64,000 nucleotides of DNA, taken from positions 3,614,501 through 3,678,500 of the forward strand of contig NZ_CP066369.1 in NCBI RefSeq assembly GCF_016406305.1, in the 5' to 3' direction. The position numbers were made by a program, and so were the translations under genes. The number at the start of each line of letters is the position of its first letter. The stretch's first letter is position 1. Shown piece by piece: positions 27,661 through 37,571 of the stretch. This DNA is from Shewanella putrefaciens. GTDB taxonomy: Bacteria; Pseudomonadota; Gammaproteobacteria; Enterobacterales; Shewanellaceae. The notes below the pieces were generated by a model that did not search any database, had not been told where the DNA came from, and saw only the letters and a program-made list of their open reading frames with translations.

Positions 27661-28350
27661 CTAACTGTTTGACTGCAAAGAACTATCAACTAGTTTGTTT
27701 TTTAATGTTGCTAGCTCTTCAACATTTAGCATTTTCCTCATTTTCTTTGATAGAGAAGATAATCTCACCTCTGAGTGGTTATCTGTTTTCTCTAAAATGT
27801 ATAAAAAGGCAGCTTGTATTTCTAACATTTCACGAGCAGCTTCATCTCGGTGCTCTTGGATAGTACCTTCACCTTTGGGCATTCTAATATAAGAGCTATT
27901 TGCCCCTAAAGTACGTAGTTTCTTTTCGAATTCTTCTAAGTTTTCATCAATTTCAGTAGTTAACCAGCACATATATTCGAGTCTAATAAATGTAAGATTC
28001 TTTGCAAAACTATGAGCCTCTTGCCAGTCATTTTTTGGCATCAATGTATGGAATGCTTTTAATACTTCAGAAGTATATTTATCAGAAAACTCAACTTGCT
28101 TATCAAATACAACATTTGCCATATGGGAAGATGCAGCTAATGAATAATGTTGCTCTTTAATTAAAATCTCTTTTCTACGAACATGAGCAGCATCATCCCT
28201 AATTAATTGGAAGATTGCCGCAAACATTGCACCGACAGCAGGCATCACTACAATACCTTTAAAGACCTCTGCAATAGGCGCATAAAACGCAAAACCAAAG
28301 GAAACTACTGCAATAGTAAATAACGAAATATAAATTTTAATTTGAGACAC
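27661..28350 (-). CDS. Orphan membrane-anchored protein of unknown function
   Basis: I do not recognise this 229-residue protein. Two hydrophobic segments at the N-terminus (IYISLFTIAVVSFGFAFYAP and FKGIVVMPAVGAMFAAIFQL) are followed by about 170 charged, helix-rich residues likely in the cytoplasm, with coiled-coil potential in EIDENLEEFEKKLRTL and LSSLSKKMRKMLNVEELATLKN. The gene is AT-rich compared with the flanking housekeeping genes, a sign of recent acquisition. It is flanked upstream by a 268-bp region dense in dyads. The ATG has CTCAGGAGTG-like sequence (GGAGTGTC) just upstream, supporting the start. Confidence 0.6.
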   Translation of the reverse strand: MSQIKIYISLFTIAVVSFGFAFYAPIAEVFKGIVVMPAVGAMFAAIFQLIRDDAAHVRRKEILIKEQHYSLAASSHMANVVFDKQVEFSDKYTSEVLKAFHTLMPKNDWQEAHSFAKNLTFIRLEYMCWLTTEIDENLEEFEKKLRTLGANSSYIRMPKGEGTIQEHRDEAAREMLEIQAAFLYILEKTDNHSEVRLSSLSKKMRKMLNVEELATLKNKLVDSSLQSNS

Positions 28351-28597
28351 TCCTGAAATTTACGGAGACAGTTAACCTTTGTATAGTGCGCATTTACCTT
28401 ATTAGACCAGTAAAAATGCGCATATTTAATAACTTGTAATAAAAGGAACTTATCAGCTTTTTATCAAATACACTATACGGAAAAACGCACATGCGCGTTT
28501 CCCAAACCGATTATCTAATCGGCATAAAATTTAAGTCATTAATTTTAGAAATTTTATCTTTACAGAGTTGGGATAACGCGCATGTATTTTGACTAAA
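28351..28597. other. Dyad-rich AT-rich intergenic region between the orphan gene and prmC
   Basis: No gene is seen. It contains GTATAGTG (28381) and its exact complement CACTATAC (28471), four TGCGCA/CGCGCA-type motifs (near 28387, 28416, 28490 and 28577), a small stem AAACGC/GCGTTT at about 28483-28500, and the perfect palindrome CCGATTA-TC-TAATCGG at 28507-28522. These could be regulator sites or the scar of an integration event. Confidence 0.5.
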
Positions 28598-28630
28598 AAG
28601 CACTAAAAACAAGGGCGAATTACTCCGCCC
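28598..28630 (-). terminator. Possible terminator overlapping the prmC stop
   Basis: On the minus strand GGGCG pairs with CGCCC around an 8-nt loop that includes the prmC stop region, followed by TTGTTTTTAG and further T. The stem is short, so efficiency is uncertain. Confidence 0.4.
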
Positions 28631-29468
28631 ATTTGCCCATAGTGCATCTATCGTTGCTACCAAAATCCCGCACAGTGGCGACATTCTCATAGCCTAACTC
28701 GATAAGCTTTGCCCTGAGTTTGACCGCCTGTTCAAAACCGTGTTCGAGCAGGATATAACCGTTAGGTTTTAAATAATCCCGGGCGGTTTTGGCGATATAG
28801 TAGAGATCGGCAAAGCCTTCCTCGGCGGCGGTTAATGCACTCTGTGGCTCGAAGCGTACATCGCCTTGGTGCAAATGCTCATCCGCTTCATCGATATAGG
28901 GCGGGTTTGAGACGATTAAGTCAAAATCCCGCGACTTTACCGCACTAAACCAATCGCTCTGGAGGATTTCAACCTGCGGCAATTTTAAGTTTTCGCGGTT
29001 GGCGATCGCCAGTGCTACGGCATCATCAACTTTATCGACCGCGGTGATTTCCCATGACTCACGTTCAGACGCCAGCGCCAAGGCAATAGCGCCTGTGCCT
29101 GTGCCTAAATCGAGCACTTTCGCATAGGTCGATAGGGGGAGATTTAGCGCGGTTTCAACCAAGATTTCCGTGTCTGGCCGTGGGATCAAGGTCGTGTCAT
29201 TCACGATAAACGGCAGTGACCAAAACTCTCGTTCCCCGACAATATGCGCAACTGGTACGCCTTTCTGGCGCTTTTGCACCATTTGTACGAAGCGTTTCCA
29301 CTGCTCAACCGTCAAGGCTTTTTCCGGCCAAGTGTATAAATAAGCACGGCTTTTATTGAGGCTGTACAGGAGTAAAACCTCTGCATCCAAATGGGCGGAT
29401 TCAGAGGTTGGCGCTAACTGCACATAAGCCCATTGTAGGGCTTCGGCGATGCTAGATTGTTGTGACAA
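28620..29468 (-). CDS. prmC: Peptide chain release factor N5-glutamine methyltransferase
   Basis: S-adenosylmethionine-dependent methyltransferase that modifies the GGQ glutamine of RF1 and RF2. At 282 residues it has an N-terminal substrate-recognition bundle and a Rossmann domain with VLDLGTGTGAIALALA (SAM loop) and the catalytic SNPPYI. It follows prfA with a 2-bp gap, so it is translated from the hemA-prfA-prmC message. Confidence 0.95.
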   Translation of the reverse strand: MSQQSSIAEALQWAYVQLAPTSESAHLDAEVLLLYSLNKSRAYLYTWPEKALTVEQWKRFVQMVQKRQKGVPVAHIVGEREFWSLPFIVNDTTLIPRPDTEILVETALNLPLSTYAKVLDLGTGTGAIALALASERESWEITAVDKVDDAVALAIANRENLKLPQVEILQSDWFSAVKSRDFDLIVSNPPYIDEADEHLHQGDVRFEPQSALTAAEEGFADLYYIAKTARDYLKPNGYILLEHGFEQAVKLRAKLIELGYENVATVRDFGSNDRCTMGKWAE

Positions 29469-29470
29469 AA

Positions 29471-30562
29471 TTACCCCTGCTCGTCAGCCAGTGCGGCCAA
29501 CAGATCGGCCTGATGCTCTTGCATCAAGGGAGCCAGAATCGCGTCTAAATCCCCTTCCATCACTTCATTTAAGCGATACAAAGTTAAGTTGATACGATGT
29601 TCACTCACCCGGCCTTGGGGGAAGTTGTAGGTACGCACGCGCTCGGAGCGATCACCACTGGCGACAAGGCTACGGCGGGTCGATTCTTCCGCGCTACGGC
29701 GCTTTTCGTCTTCAACCGCTTGAATACGGGCGGCCAGAACGCTCATGGCTTGGGCGCGGTTCTTATGTTGTGAGCGTTGATCTTGGCATTCCACCACAAT
29801 CCCAGTCGGGATATGGGTAATACGAATCGCCGAGTCGGTTTTGTTAACGTGCTGACCACCGGCGCCCGATGAACGGAAGGTATCGACCTTCAGATCTGCA
29901 GGGTTAATGGAAATCGCTTCTGCTTCAGGCACTTCATGCATGACAACCACAGTCACCGCCGAGGTATGCACACGGCCCTGGGATTCGGTTTCTGGCACAC
30001 GTTGCACACGGTGACCGCCGGATTCAAATTTAAGCTTACCGTAGGCACCTTCACCGCTCACTTTAACGATGATTTCTTTAAAGCCGCCGTGTTCGCCTTC
30101 GTTGCTGCTCATGATTTCTAACTGCCAACGATTCGCTTCGGCATAACGGCTATACATACGGAACAAATCGCCCGCAAAAATCGCCGCTTCATCGCCACCC
30201 GCACCGGCTCGGATTTCGATAAAGGCGTTAGTATCATCGTTGGGATCCTTTGGCAGCAGTAGGATCTGCAGCTCAGCTTCGAGTCGCTCAAGCTGTGCTT
30301 TTGCGGCCTTCATTTCTTCTTGGGCCATCTCGCGCATTTCGGCGTCATCTTCTTCCAACATTTCCTTTGCGGAGTCGAGATCAGCCAGTGCTTGCTGATA
30401 GGCTTTAAAGCCTGCAACCACTTCTTCTAGCTGAGAATATTCTTTGGATAATGCGCGAAACCTGTCTTGATCTGCGATAACCGACGCATCACCAAGCAAA
30501 GCCAATACTTCTTCATTGCGCTCGAGCAAGCCTTCCAGCTTGCGGATAACGGATTCCTTCAT
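29471..30562 (-). CDS. prfA: Peptide chain release factor 1
   Basis: RF1, 363 residues, recognises UAA and UAG and triggers peptide release. The GGQ motif is in [17 protein letters not shown]; the stop-codon-reading PxT tripeptide is Pro-Glu-Thr in [16 protein letters not shown]. The N-terminal coiled-coil domain 1 ([19 protein letters not shown]) is complete. It lies 14 bp after hemA and directly before prmC, its modifying enzyme. Confidence 0.97.
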   Translation of the reverse strand: MKESVIRKLEGLLERNEEVLALLGDASVIADQDRFRALSKEYSQLEEVVAGFKAYQQALADLDSAKEMLEEDDAEMREMAQEEMKAAKAQLERLEAELQILLLPKDPNDDTNAFIEIRAGAGGDEAAIFAGDLFRMYSRYAEANRWQLEIMSSNEGEHGGFKEIIVKVSGEGAYGKLKFESGGHRVQRVPETESQGRVHTSAVTVVVMHEVPEAEAISINPADLKVDTFRSSGAGGQHVNKTDSAIRITHIPTGIVVECQDQRSQHKNRAQAMSVLAARIQAVEDEKRRSAEESTRRSLVASGDRSERVRTYNFPQGRVSEHRINLTLYRLNEVMEGDLDAILAPLMQEHQADLLAALADEQG

Positions 30563-30576
30563 TTAACTCGCTAACC

Positions 30577-31827
30577 TTAGTTTTTATCTAATCCAAGCGC
30601 TGTTCTTAACTGACCTAGTGTATTCAAATCCCCCTGACGGCTCGCCGCCGTGAGGGCTTGGGTAGGTGCGTGGATAAGTTTGTTGGTCAGGCGATTGGCT
30701 AGTTCAATCAATACCTGCTCAGTGTCGCTCCCCTGGGCTAATTTATTCAGGGCGCGTTCCACTAACTCATCTTTTATCGCCATGCTCTGATTGCGATACT
30801 CACGAATACTGTCGACCGACTCTAAAGAACGCACCCAATCCATAAATAGGTAAGATTGTTCTTCAGTAATTAATTCAGCTTGCTCGGCGGCTTCTTTTCG
30901 AGAAGCCATATTCTGTTCAATAATGCTATGCAGGTCGTCCACTGTATACAGAAACGCGTCATCCAAATCGGCGACTTCCGGTTCAATATCCCGGGGAACT
31001 GCTATATCAACCAATAACATAGGTTGATGGCGACGCTGCTTTAGCGCTTTTTCGACCATGCCTTTACCAAGGATTGGTAGCGGGCTGGCGGTAGAGGATA
31101 TCACGATATCGGCTTTAGGGAGAAAATCTGGTATCTGTGCCAGTGTAATTGCTGTAGCGCCAAATTCTTCGCACATGCCTTGGGCGCGTTCTAGAGTCCG
31201 GTTTGCCACCACCATAGAGGCCACACCATTGTCTTTTAAATGTTTGGCCACCAGCTCAATGGTTTCACCCGCACCGATAAGCAATACCTTAGTGGTCGAC
31301 AGTGATGAGAAGATATGTTTCGCCATGCTCACAGCGGCAAAGGCCACAGATACAGCGGCGGCGCCAATTTCCGTTTCGGTGCGCACTTTTTTAGCCACCG
31401 AAAAGGTATTTTGGAATAAGCGGTCTATGGTTAAGGCAACTGTGCCAGCTTCTTTGGCTTTCGCGAAGGCTTGCTTCACCTGCCCCAGAATTTGCGGCTC
31501 ACCTAAAATCAACGAGTCGAGCCCAGAGGCGACGCGCATTAAATGTTTGACCGCGGTTTGGCCGTGGTAATTGTAGAGGCAAGGCGCCACATCTTTATGA
31601 TCTAGGCCATGATATTGTTCAAGCCATTCGATGATATCGGCCTCGTCGCCATTGTTGCAATACAACTCAGTGCGATTACAGGTCGAGACAATAACGGCTT
31701 CACCCGAGCGTGTACGACTGGCCAGACTCTTCATGGCATCATGAATTTTGTCCGGAGAGAAGGCGACTTTCTCACGCAGGTCTACCGTGGCTGTTTTATG
31801 GTTAATACCGATTGCTACAAGGCTCAT
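30577..31827 (-). CDS. hemA: Glutamyl-tRNA reductase
   Basis: First enzyme of C5-pathway tetrapyrrole synthesis; it reduces glutamyl-tRNA to glutamate-1-semialdehyde with NADPH. At 416 residues, catalytic Cys lies in [11 protein letters not shown] near residue 50. Further motifs are [35 protein letters not shown] (NADPH binding) and the C-terminal dimerisation helices. It is first gene of the hemA-prfA-prmC operon and is divergent from lolB across a 251-bp region. Confidence 0.97.
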   Translation of the reverse strand: MSLVAIGINHKTATVDLREKVAFSPDKIHDAMKSLASRTRSGEAVIVSTCNRTELYCNNGDEADIIEWLEQYHGLDHKDVAPCLYNYHGQTAVKHLMRVASGLDSLILGEPQILGQVKQAFAKAKEAGTVALTIDRLFQNTFSVAKKVRTETEIGAAAVSVAFAAVSMAKHIFSSLSTTKVLLIGAGETIELVAKHLKDNGVASMVVANRTLERAQGMCEEFGATAITLAQIPDFLPKADIVISSTASPLPILGKGMVEKALKQRRHQPMLLVDIAVPRDIEPEVADLDDAFLYTVDDLHSIIEQNMASRKEAAEQAELITEEQSYLFMDWVRSLESVDSIREYRNQSMAIKDELVERALNKLAQGSDTEQVLIELANRLTNKLIHAPTQALTAASRQGDLNTLGQLRTALGLDKN

Positions 31828-32078
31828 CTGACTCTTTCTAGATTCTTGGCGTCTATCTTATTAAGGGCATTCTACTGAATTGGCCCAACTAAAAACAGAA
31901 TACGCTTAACAAAACCGAATAAAGGTCTAACTTCTTACCTAAATTTTCTATCAATCTAGCTAAGTAAGGATTGTCTTTGCGAGGCAAACCTAAGTGACCA
32001 CCGATGGAAATTTTACGAATGGCATTGGTATTCTTTCCAAGCCCTCGTATCATAAGGACTTTGGTATATCAGTCATAG

Positions 32079-32723
32079 ATGAATAATTTGAAGCGCCTCA
32101 CAAAATCCATTTTCTCTTATATCGCCTTGAGTGTCTTACTCTTTTTAGCTGGTTGTCAAACACGACCACCCTTGGACGACTTAAGCCCCATCACAGTCAG
32201 TGATGCCAAGCAAGCGAGCGCCTGGGAGCTTCAGGGCAAACTCGCCATTAAAACCCCCGATGACAAGCTCAGCGCCAACCTTTATTGGCGCCATACCGAA
32301 ACCCACGACAAGTTAACCCTCACCACCATGTTAGGCACCACAGTCTTAACCCTAGAGGCTACCCCAGACTCGGCCCATTTGCATATCGATGGCAAAGATT
32401 TTAAAGACAATAACGCCCAAGCATTACTCGAACGGGTTAGCGGTTGGTCAATTCCCTTAGCCGATTTACCTTTATGGATAACAGGCCAAATTGGCCGAGA
32501 TGATCAGGTCATCGAACGCGATAGCCAAGGCAAACCTAAACTACTGACCAATACCCAAACCCCACCACCTTGGCAAGTCGCATTTTTACGTTGGCAATCC
32601 CAAAGTGGGACGACTGTCCCCCATCAACTCAAGCTTGAACGCGGTGATTTACAACTAAAACTACAACTGAATCAATGGCAAGCACTCGGAAAACCCACAG
32701 TGATGATAGGAGAAAAACCTTAG
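32079..32723 (+). CDS. lolB: Outer-membrane lipoprotein receptor LolB
   Basis: A 214-residue lipoprotein that accepts lipoproteins from LolA and inserts them into the outer membrane. The signal peptide ends in LFLAGC (Cys about residue 26). The mature part has [20 protein letters not shown] and YWRH, then [13 protein letters not shown] and the C-terminal LKLQLNQWQ, typical of LolB. The neighbours hemA (divergent) and ispE (2 bp downstream) are the usual gammaproteobacterial context. Confidence 0.94.
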   Translation: MNNLKRLTKSIFSYIALSVLLFLAGCQTRPPLDDLSPITVSDAKQASAWELQGKLAIKTPDDKLSANLYWRHTETHDKLTLTTMLGTTVLTLEATPDSAHLHIDGKDFKDNNAQALLERVSGWSIPLADLPLWITGQIGRDDQVIERDSQGKPKLLTNTQTPPPWQVAFLRWQSQSGTTVPHQLKLERGDLQLKLQLNQWQALGKPTVMIGEKP

Positions 32724-32724
32724 C

Positions 32725-33579
32725 ATGTCAGACGCCATTTCCCGTCATTGGCCCGCACCAGCCAAGCTTAATTTGTTTTTACATATCACTGGCCGCCGTA
32801 GCGACGGCTACCATGAATTGCAGACCTTGTTTCAATTTATCGATTGCTGCGACATGCTAGATTTCAAAGTAACCGATAGCGATGAACTGATTTTGCACTC
32901 CAATATGTCGGCTGTTGTCGCAGATAGCGATAACTTAATTCTGCGAGCCGCAAAATCACTCCAACAAGTGACAGGCTTTAAGGGCGGAGCGGAGATCTGG
33001 CTCGATAAGCGTCTGCCAATGGGCGGCGGTTTAGGGGGCGGTTCCTCCGATGCTGCGACCACCTTAGTGGCCTTAAACAAGCTGTGGGACACCCAATTAT
33101 CGACCGAAGATTTAGCGACAATTGGACTGAAGCTTGGTGCCGATATTCCTGTTTTTATTCATGGTTTCGCCGCTTTTGCCGAAGGCGTAGGTGAACGCTT
33201 ACAAGCGGTAAATCCGAGTGAGCCTTGGTATTTAGTTATCGCACCCGACGTTCACGTTTCGACCGCCGCCGTCTTTCAAGATCCCCTGTTGCCGCGTAAT
33301 ACCCCCAAACTGGCCATCGACACTTTACTAAGCCAACCTTGGGCAAATGATTGTCAAAAACTGGTCGTATCTAAATACCCTCAAGTTGCCAAGGCCTTAG
33401 GCTGGCTGCTAGAATATGCGCCGTCGAGAATGACCGGAACAGGCGCATGCGTGTTTGGGGAATTTACACAACAGCAACAAGCTCTCGCAGCCTTGGCGAA
33501 GTTACCGTCTGATATGCAAGGATTTGTTGCAAAAGGGATGAATATTTCGCCGCTCATCACGCGACTCAGTCATCCATAA
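32725..33579 (+). CDS. ispE: 4-diphosphocytidyl-2-C-methyl-D-erythritol kinase
   Basis: GHMP-family kinase of the MEP isoprenoid pathway, 284 residues. Motifs: [20 protein letters not shown] with the substrate-binding start, the ATP loop [20 protein letters not shown], and the third GHMP motif [10 protein letters not shown]. The start lies 1 bp after the lolB stop, implying co-translation; prs follows after a 111-bp structured region. Confidence 0.96.
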   Translation: MSDAISRHWPAPAKLNLFLHITGRRSDGYHELQTLFQFIDCCDMLDFKVTDSDELILHSNMSAVVADSDNLILRAAKSLQQVTGFKGGAEIWLDKRLPMGGGLGGGSSDAATTLVALNKLWDTQLSTEDLATIGLKLGADIPVFIHGFAAFAEGVGERLQAVNPSEPWYLVIAPDVHVSTAAVFQDPLLPRNTPKLAIDTLLSQPWANDCQKLVVSKYPQVAKALGWLLEYAPSRMTGTGACVFGEFTQQQQALAALAKLPSDMQGFVAKGMNISPLITRLSHP

Positions 33580-33590
33580 ACTACATTCTT

Positions 33591-33653
33591 CTAGGGTAGC
33601 TCATATACGATAACGCCTCGGGTCCTCCCGTCCCTATATCGTCGTTACCCTAG
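33591..33653 (+). promoter_or_regulatory. Nested hairpin in the ispE-prs leader
   Basis: Outer stem CTAGGGTA (33591) with TACCCTAG (ending 33653), middle stem ACGATA/TATCGT and inner stem-loop CGGG-TCCT-CCCG form one 63-nt structure just before prs. No T run follows, so it is not a simple terminator. It may be a leader element or a processing/stability structure. Confidence 0.55.
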
Positions 33654-33690
33654 CCACTAAAATATAAAGCAAACGCCTGAGGTTCATACA

Positions 33691-34638
33691 GTGCCCGACA
33701 TCAAGCTCTTTGCTGGGAACGCCACCCCCAGTCTCGCTAAGAAGATAGCCGATCGTCTATTTTGCAAACTCGGAGACGCAGTGGTTGGTCGTTTCAGCGA
33801 TGGTGAAATCAGTGTCCAAATTAACGAAAATGTACGTGGAGCCGATGTGTTTATCATCCAATCCACCTGTGCGCCGACCAACGACAATCTGATGGAACTC
33901 ATCGTGATGGTTGATGCTCTGCGCCGTGCATCTGCGGGTCGTATCACCGCAGTGATCCCTTACTTTGGTTATGCACGTCAAGACCGTCGCGTTCGTAGCG
34001 CCCGTGTACCTATTACCGCCAAAGTGGTTGCCGATTTCCTATCAAGCGTCGGTGTTGACCGTGTTCTGACCTGTGACCTGCATGCTGAGCAAATCCAAGG
34101 TTTCTTCGATGTTCCTGTGGATAACGTATTCGGTAGCCCAGTGCTACTGGAAGATATGTTAGCCAAGAAACTCGATAATCCTGTGGTAGTTTCACCGGAT
34201 ATTGGTGGCGTTGTTCGCGCTCGTGCAGTGGCAAAACTTTTAGATGATTCTGATCTAGCCATTATCGATAAACGTCGCCCACAGGCGAACGTTGCCCAAG
34301 TCATGCATATTATCGGTGATGTTCAAGGCCGTGACTGCATTATCGTTGACGATATGATCGACACAGGCGGCACTCTGTGTAAAGCGGCTGAAGCCCTAAA
34401 AGAACATGGCGCAAACCGCGTATTTGCCTACGCGACTCACCCAGTGTTCTCTGGCAAAGCGGCTGAAAATATCGAAAACTCAGTGATCGATGAAGTGATA
34501 GTCACAGACACTGTGCCTTTAAGCCCTGAAATGCTTAAAGTGGCTAAAGTGACTCAGCTAACTATGTCAGCTGTATTGGCTGAAGCCATTCGTCGCGTCA
34601 GCAACGAAGAGTCTATCTCTGCGATGTTTAGCCACTAA
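33691..34638 (+). CDS. prs: Ribose-phosphate pyrophosphokinase (PRPP synthase)
   Basis: Makes PRPP from ribose 5-phosphate and ATP for nucleotide, histidine, tryptophan and NAD synthesis. At 315 residues it aligns end to end with the enterobacterial enzyme from memory: [34 protein letters not shown] (ATP binding), [16 protein letters not shown] [12 protein letters not shown], and the PRPP loop [18 protein letters not shown]. The start is GTG at 33691, one codon before Pro-Asp, matching the family N-terminus. Confidence 0.97.
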   Translation: MPDIKLFAGNATPSLAKKIADRLFCKLGDAVVGRFSDGEISVQINENVRGADVFIIQSTCAPTNDNLMELIVMVDALRRASAGRITAVIPYFGYARQDRRVRSARVPITAKVVADFLSSVGVDRVLTCDLHAEQIQGFFDVPVDNVFGSPVLLEDMLAKKLDNPVVVSPDIGGVVRARAVAKLLDDSDLAIIDKRRPQANVAQVMHIIGDVQGRDCIIVDDMIDTGGTLCKAAEALKEHGANRVFAYATHPVFSGKAAENIENSVIDEVIVTDTVPLSPEMLKVAKVTQLTMSAVLAEAIRRVSNEESISAMFSH

Positions 34639-34657
34639 TAGGCTAGCTCGTGATGAT

Positions 34658-34690
34658 AAAAAAACGCACTCGATTGAGTGCGTTTTTTAT
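34658..34690. terminator. Bidirectional terminator between prs and the chemoreceptor gene
   Basis: AAAAAACGCACTC pairs with GAGTGCGTTTTTT (loop GATT), with A tract on one side and T tract on the other. It serves the convergent genes prs and MCP. Confidence 0.9.
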
Positions 34691-34736
34691 TTGTGCCAAA
34701 GGCGGCTTAGATTTTAAAAACTTAGGTTTTAAGAGC

Positions 34737-36599
34737 TTAAATTTTAAAATTACTGACTGCGCGATGCAGATACTCGGCCTGTGCCTTAAGCTCGTCCGAT
34801 GCCGATGCGTTGGCATCCGCCGCCTCGGATGATTCCTGGGCAATATCCCGAATCACCACCACATTCTTATTCACCTCGGCAGCCACCATGCTCTGCTCCT
34901 CAATGGCGGCGGCGATCTGTGTACTCATATCCATAATATTACGCACATCGGTATTGATAAGCTTCAGTAATGCGCCCGCTGCCGCGGCCTGTTCGGCACT
35001 CTCGGCTCCTTGTTTTTGACTCGCATCCATCAATTGCACGATTGAGCGGGTACGGCTCTGGAGTGTTTGGATAATATTAGCAATCTCCTGTGTCGATGAT
35101 TGAGTGCGCATCGCTAGGCTACGCACCTCATCGGCCACCACCGCAAAACCACGGCCTTGTTCACCGGCCCGCGCCGCCTCAATCGCCGCATTAAGCGCAA
35201 GGAGATTAGTTTGCTCGGCAATGCCACGGATCACATCGAGCACGCTACCGATAGTCTCACTGTCGCGCTCGAGTTCATCAACCACAGACGCACTATCATT
35301 AATTTGCTGCGCCAATTGCTCAATTTTCTGAATGGTCTGCATAACCTCATTTTGCCCCATTTGGGCATTGTCATGGGTTTTACCCGCCTTGAGGGCCGCA
35401 AGCTCAGTGGTCTTGGCAATTTCATCGATAGTCGCGCCCATTTCGGTAATCGCCGTTGCCACCATATCGGTTTCATTGAGCTGCTGCGTTACCCCTTGGG
35501 ATGCTTGGATTGCATTTTCTGAGACACGTTTGCAGGAGGTATTAATCGTGGCGACCGACTCGATAACCTGTTCGATTAACTGCTGAAAAGTATCGACCAT
35601 ACTATTGAAGTGTTTAGCAATTTCCCCCAACTCATCCTGAGTAGAGGTATCGCATCTTAGGGTAAGATCTTTACTGGCCTCAATACGGGAAATCACCTGA
35701 GTGATGCGTTCGACGGGGGCGATAATGCTACGAATAATAAAATAAGTTATGACGCTAAGCAGCACGGCTATCAGGATAAACACCATAATACCAATATTGA
35801 CACTGTCACTCTCAGCCTCATCAATGGCTTTAAGCGCAAGGGTATGCAGCTCAATCGCACTCGATTCGGTTAACCTGTTGGCCGCGATCAGTTGCGCCAT
35901 AGTGCCATCTTTTTCACTGAGCCCAAATTGCTGCTCCTTGCTCACTAAACTTTTGAAGTCCTTTTGATATTGGTTTATCAGGGTGGCTATTTTAGCTTGG
36001 GTCGCGCTATCGAGACTGGATGTCAGTAAACTGCTATTAAATAAGGCAATGTTAGCGTCGAAGGTATCAACATAACTGAGCTCTCGGCGTAGCATAAAAT
36101 CCTTTTCGTTACGCCTTAATTGCAGCATTGCGACCTGCAAGGATAATTGGTCGTACTCCTTCAACAGTGTTTCGACATTATGCACTGCGGATCTAAGGGT
36201 GCCATATAACCCAGTTTTAGGCGTTAATCCTATTTCTTGCTGTAATTGAGCAACTTCATTAAAAGCCGATTGGTACTGGTTTAAATTACGATCAAAATTT
36301 TCAAGCGAACTGGTAGCCACGGCATATTTATTAAAGGTTTGCTCTAATTCGGAGATGATTTTATCGATTTGGGAATGTATTTCCTTATGCTTTTCAAAAT
36401 ACTGTAAATCTTTACGGGCAAAGAAATCCTTCTCATTCTTACGCAACAACAAAACGTCTCGCTCTAACTCGAGCACGTCTTGGGCCGCATTAGCGAGTTC
36501 CGAACTCACCGAATTGGAATGGAGCTGCAGCCCAAACATTCCAATTAATGCAGTGATGGATACAGCTGCACTGAGTAGCAGCTTAGAGCGGATTAACAT
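34737..36599 (-). CDS. Methyl-accepting chemotaxis protein with HBM sensor domain
   Basis: A 620-residue transmembrane chemoreceptor. A membrane helix at about 8-26 is followed by a long periplasmic helical bimodular (HBM) sensor. Its two characteristic repeats are [20 protein letters not shown] and [21 protein letters not shown] second helix lies around 272-292, then HAMP, then the signalling domain with the conserved hairpin ([35 protein letters not shown]). HBM receptors characterised elsewhere bind small organic acids such as TCA intermediates. No chemotaxis operon is nearby, so this is a stand-alone receptor. Confidence 0.92.
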   Translation of the reverse strand: MLIRSKLLLSAAVSITALIGMFGLQLHSNSVSSELANAAQDVLELERDVLLLRKNEKDFFARKDLQYFEKHKEIHSQIDKIISELEQTFNKYAVATSSLENFDRNLNQYQSAFNEVAQLQQEIGLTPKTGLYGTLRSAVHNVETLLKEYDQLSLQVAMLQLRRNEKDFMLRRELSYVDTFDANIALFNSSLLTSSLDSATQAKIATLINQYQKDFKSLVSKEQQFGLSEKDGTMAQLIAANRLTESSAIELHTLALKAIDEAESDSVNIGIMVFILIAVLLSVITYFIIRSIIAPVERITQVISRIEASKDLTLRCDTSTQDELGEIAKHFNSMVDTFQQLIEQVIESVATINTSCKRVSENAIQASQGVTQQLNETDMVATAITEMGATIDEIAKTTELAALKAGKTHDNAQMGQNEVMQTIQKIEQLAQQINDSASVVDELERDSETIGSVLDVIRGIAEQTNLLALNAAIEAARAGEQGRGFAVVADEVRSLAMRTQSSTQEIANIIQTLQSRTRSIVQLMDASQKQGAESAEQAAAAGALLKLINTDVRNIMDMSTQIAAAIEEQSMVAAEVNKNVVVIRDIAQESSEAADANASASDELKAQAEYLHRAVSNFKI

Positions 36600-37037
36600 A
36601 GAAAGTCCCTAATAAATATAATGTCTCTTAAAAAGATAGCTGGGAGTTTGGCCTTTAGCAGTAAAAGTTTCCCAGTACATCAAAAGTTCATTTTTATACA
36701 ATAATCCTTGCCGATTTATTCCCCTATTCAACATTCCCAGCCCATATATCGCCCCGCATAGCGGGCCACATAATGCGCCCAATTCATTTATTTCTATTTG
36801 ATTGAGTTACTATATAACATTGAACATTTTGGGGCGCATTATTCACGATAGCATTCTGTATAAAACATTTTACTTCATAAACTTAGCGCTCTTATTGTCA
36901 ATAAATTCTACTACATTCTTGAAACGCCAACATGCTCTAAAATGTGCAACATAAATATTTTTTAAAATGATCCAAACCTTTTGACCTTTCCATAGCGTCA
37001 AAACTACAACAAATAACCATAACGACAGGAAAGTACA
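36600..37037. other. 438-bp intergenic region with a long-spaced inverted repeat
   Basis: No gene is visible. ATAATGCGCCC (36770-36780) and GGGCGCATTAT (36832-36842) are exact complements 51 bp apart, and a small hairpin (GCCCCGCATAGCGGGCC-like) lies at about 36751-36767. The right end carries the sigma-factor promoter described separately, and the left end the chemoreceptor promoter. The inverted repeat could be a small degenerate mobile element or an operator pair. Confidence 0.5.
36974..37003 (+). promoter_or_regulatory. Candidate ECF-type promoter of the sigma-factor operon
   Basis: AAACCTT (36974) and GTCAAAA (36997) with 16 bp between resemble the AAC-type -35 and TC-type -10 of ECF promoters. 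It sits 35 bp before the GTG start, so autoregulation is plausible. Confidence 0.4.
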
Positions 37038-37571
37038 GTGACGGCAGGGATACTCCCACTCAATAGCACAGCGTCGGACTTTGATCTTGTTACCTTAGCA
37101 GGACAAGGCGATCGCTCAGCATTTAAGCAACTGTACTTAAACCATCATCAACGTATTTATGCGCTCTCTCTACGTTTGTGTGGCCAGGCGGCCCAGGCCG
37201 AAGAAGTCACCCAGGAGTGTTTTATTCTTGTATGGCAAAAGTTGCCGCAGTTTCGGGGAGATAGCCAATTTTCAACTTGGTTACACAGCATTTGTGTAAA
37301 TCAGGCCCTAAGCAGTATTCGCAAGCAAAAATCCTTTTGGGCGCGTTTTATACCGCTGGAAAACGACCATCAGTTCCCAGGCACAGATGAGGACTATCAA
37401 GGGTTAGATAAATTGATCCTTAGGCTGCCAGAACGGGCTCGTATCGTGTTCGTCCTTTGTGCCATAGAAGGCTATCAACACGAGGAAATAGCCGACTTAC
37501 TCGGCATTGCCGTCGGCACCAGTAAGACGCAATACCACAGAGCGAAGCAATTACTACAGGAGATGCTGTAA
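37038..37571 (+). CDS. ECF-type RNA polymerase sigma factor
   Basis: A 177-residue group-4 sigma factor. Region 2 (AEEVTQECFILVWQKLPQF, then FSTWLHSICVNQALSSIRK, residues about 55-98) and region 4 (LPERARIVFVLCAIEGYQHE then EIADLLGIAVGTSKTQYHRA, about 130-170) are both complete, without region 3 or long N-terminus. The start is GTG at 37038 with AGGAAAG upstream. The stop overlaps the next start by one base (TAATG), and the third gene overlaps by four, so all three are co-translated. Confidence 0.92.
   Translation: MTAGILPLNSTASDFDLVTLAGQGDRSAFKQLYLNHHQRIYALSLRLCGQAAQAEEVTQECFILVWQKLPQFRGDSQFSTWLHSICVNQALSSIRKQKSFWARFIPLENDHQFPGTDEDYQGLDKLILRLPERARIVFVLCAIEGYQHEEIADLLGIAVGTSKTQYHRAKQLLQEML

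Noticed and set aside
28381..28500. Possible integron attC site in the dyad-rich region
   Set aside because: The R-box sequences GTTRRRY/RYYYAAC are not arranged with proper spacing, no integrase is in the window, and the motifs fit attC poorly.
33655..33690. PurR box upstream of prs
   Set aside because: Only a half-match (GCAAACG) is visible and the second half does not fit the palindrome, so I do not call it.
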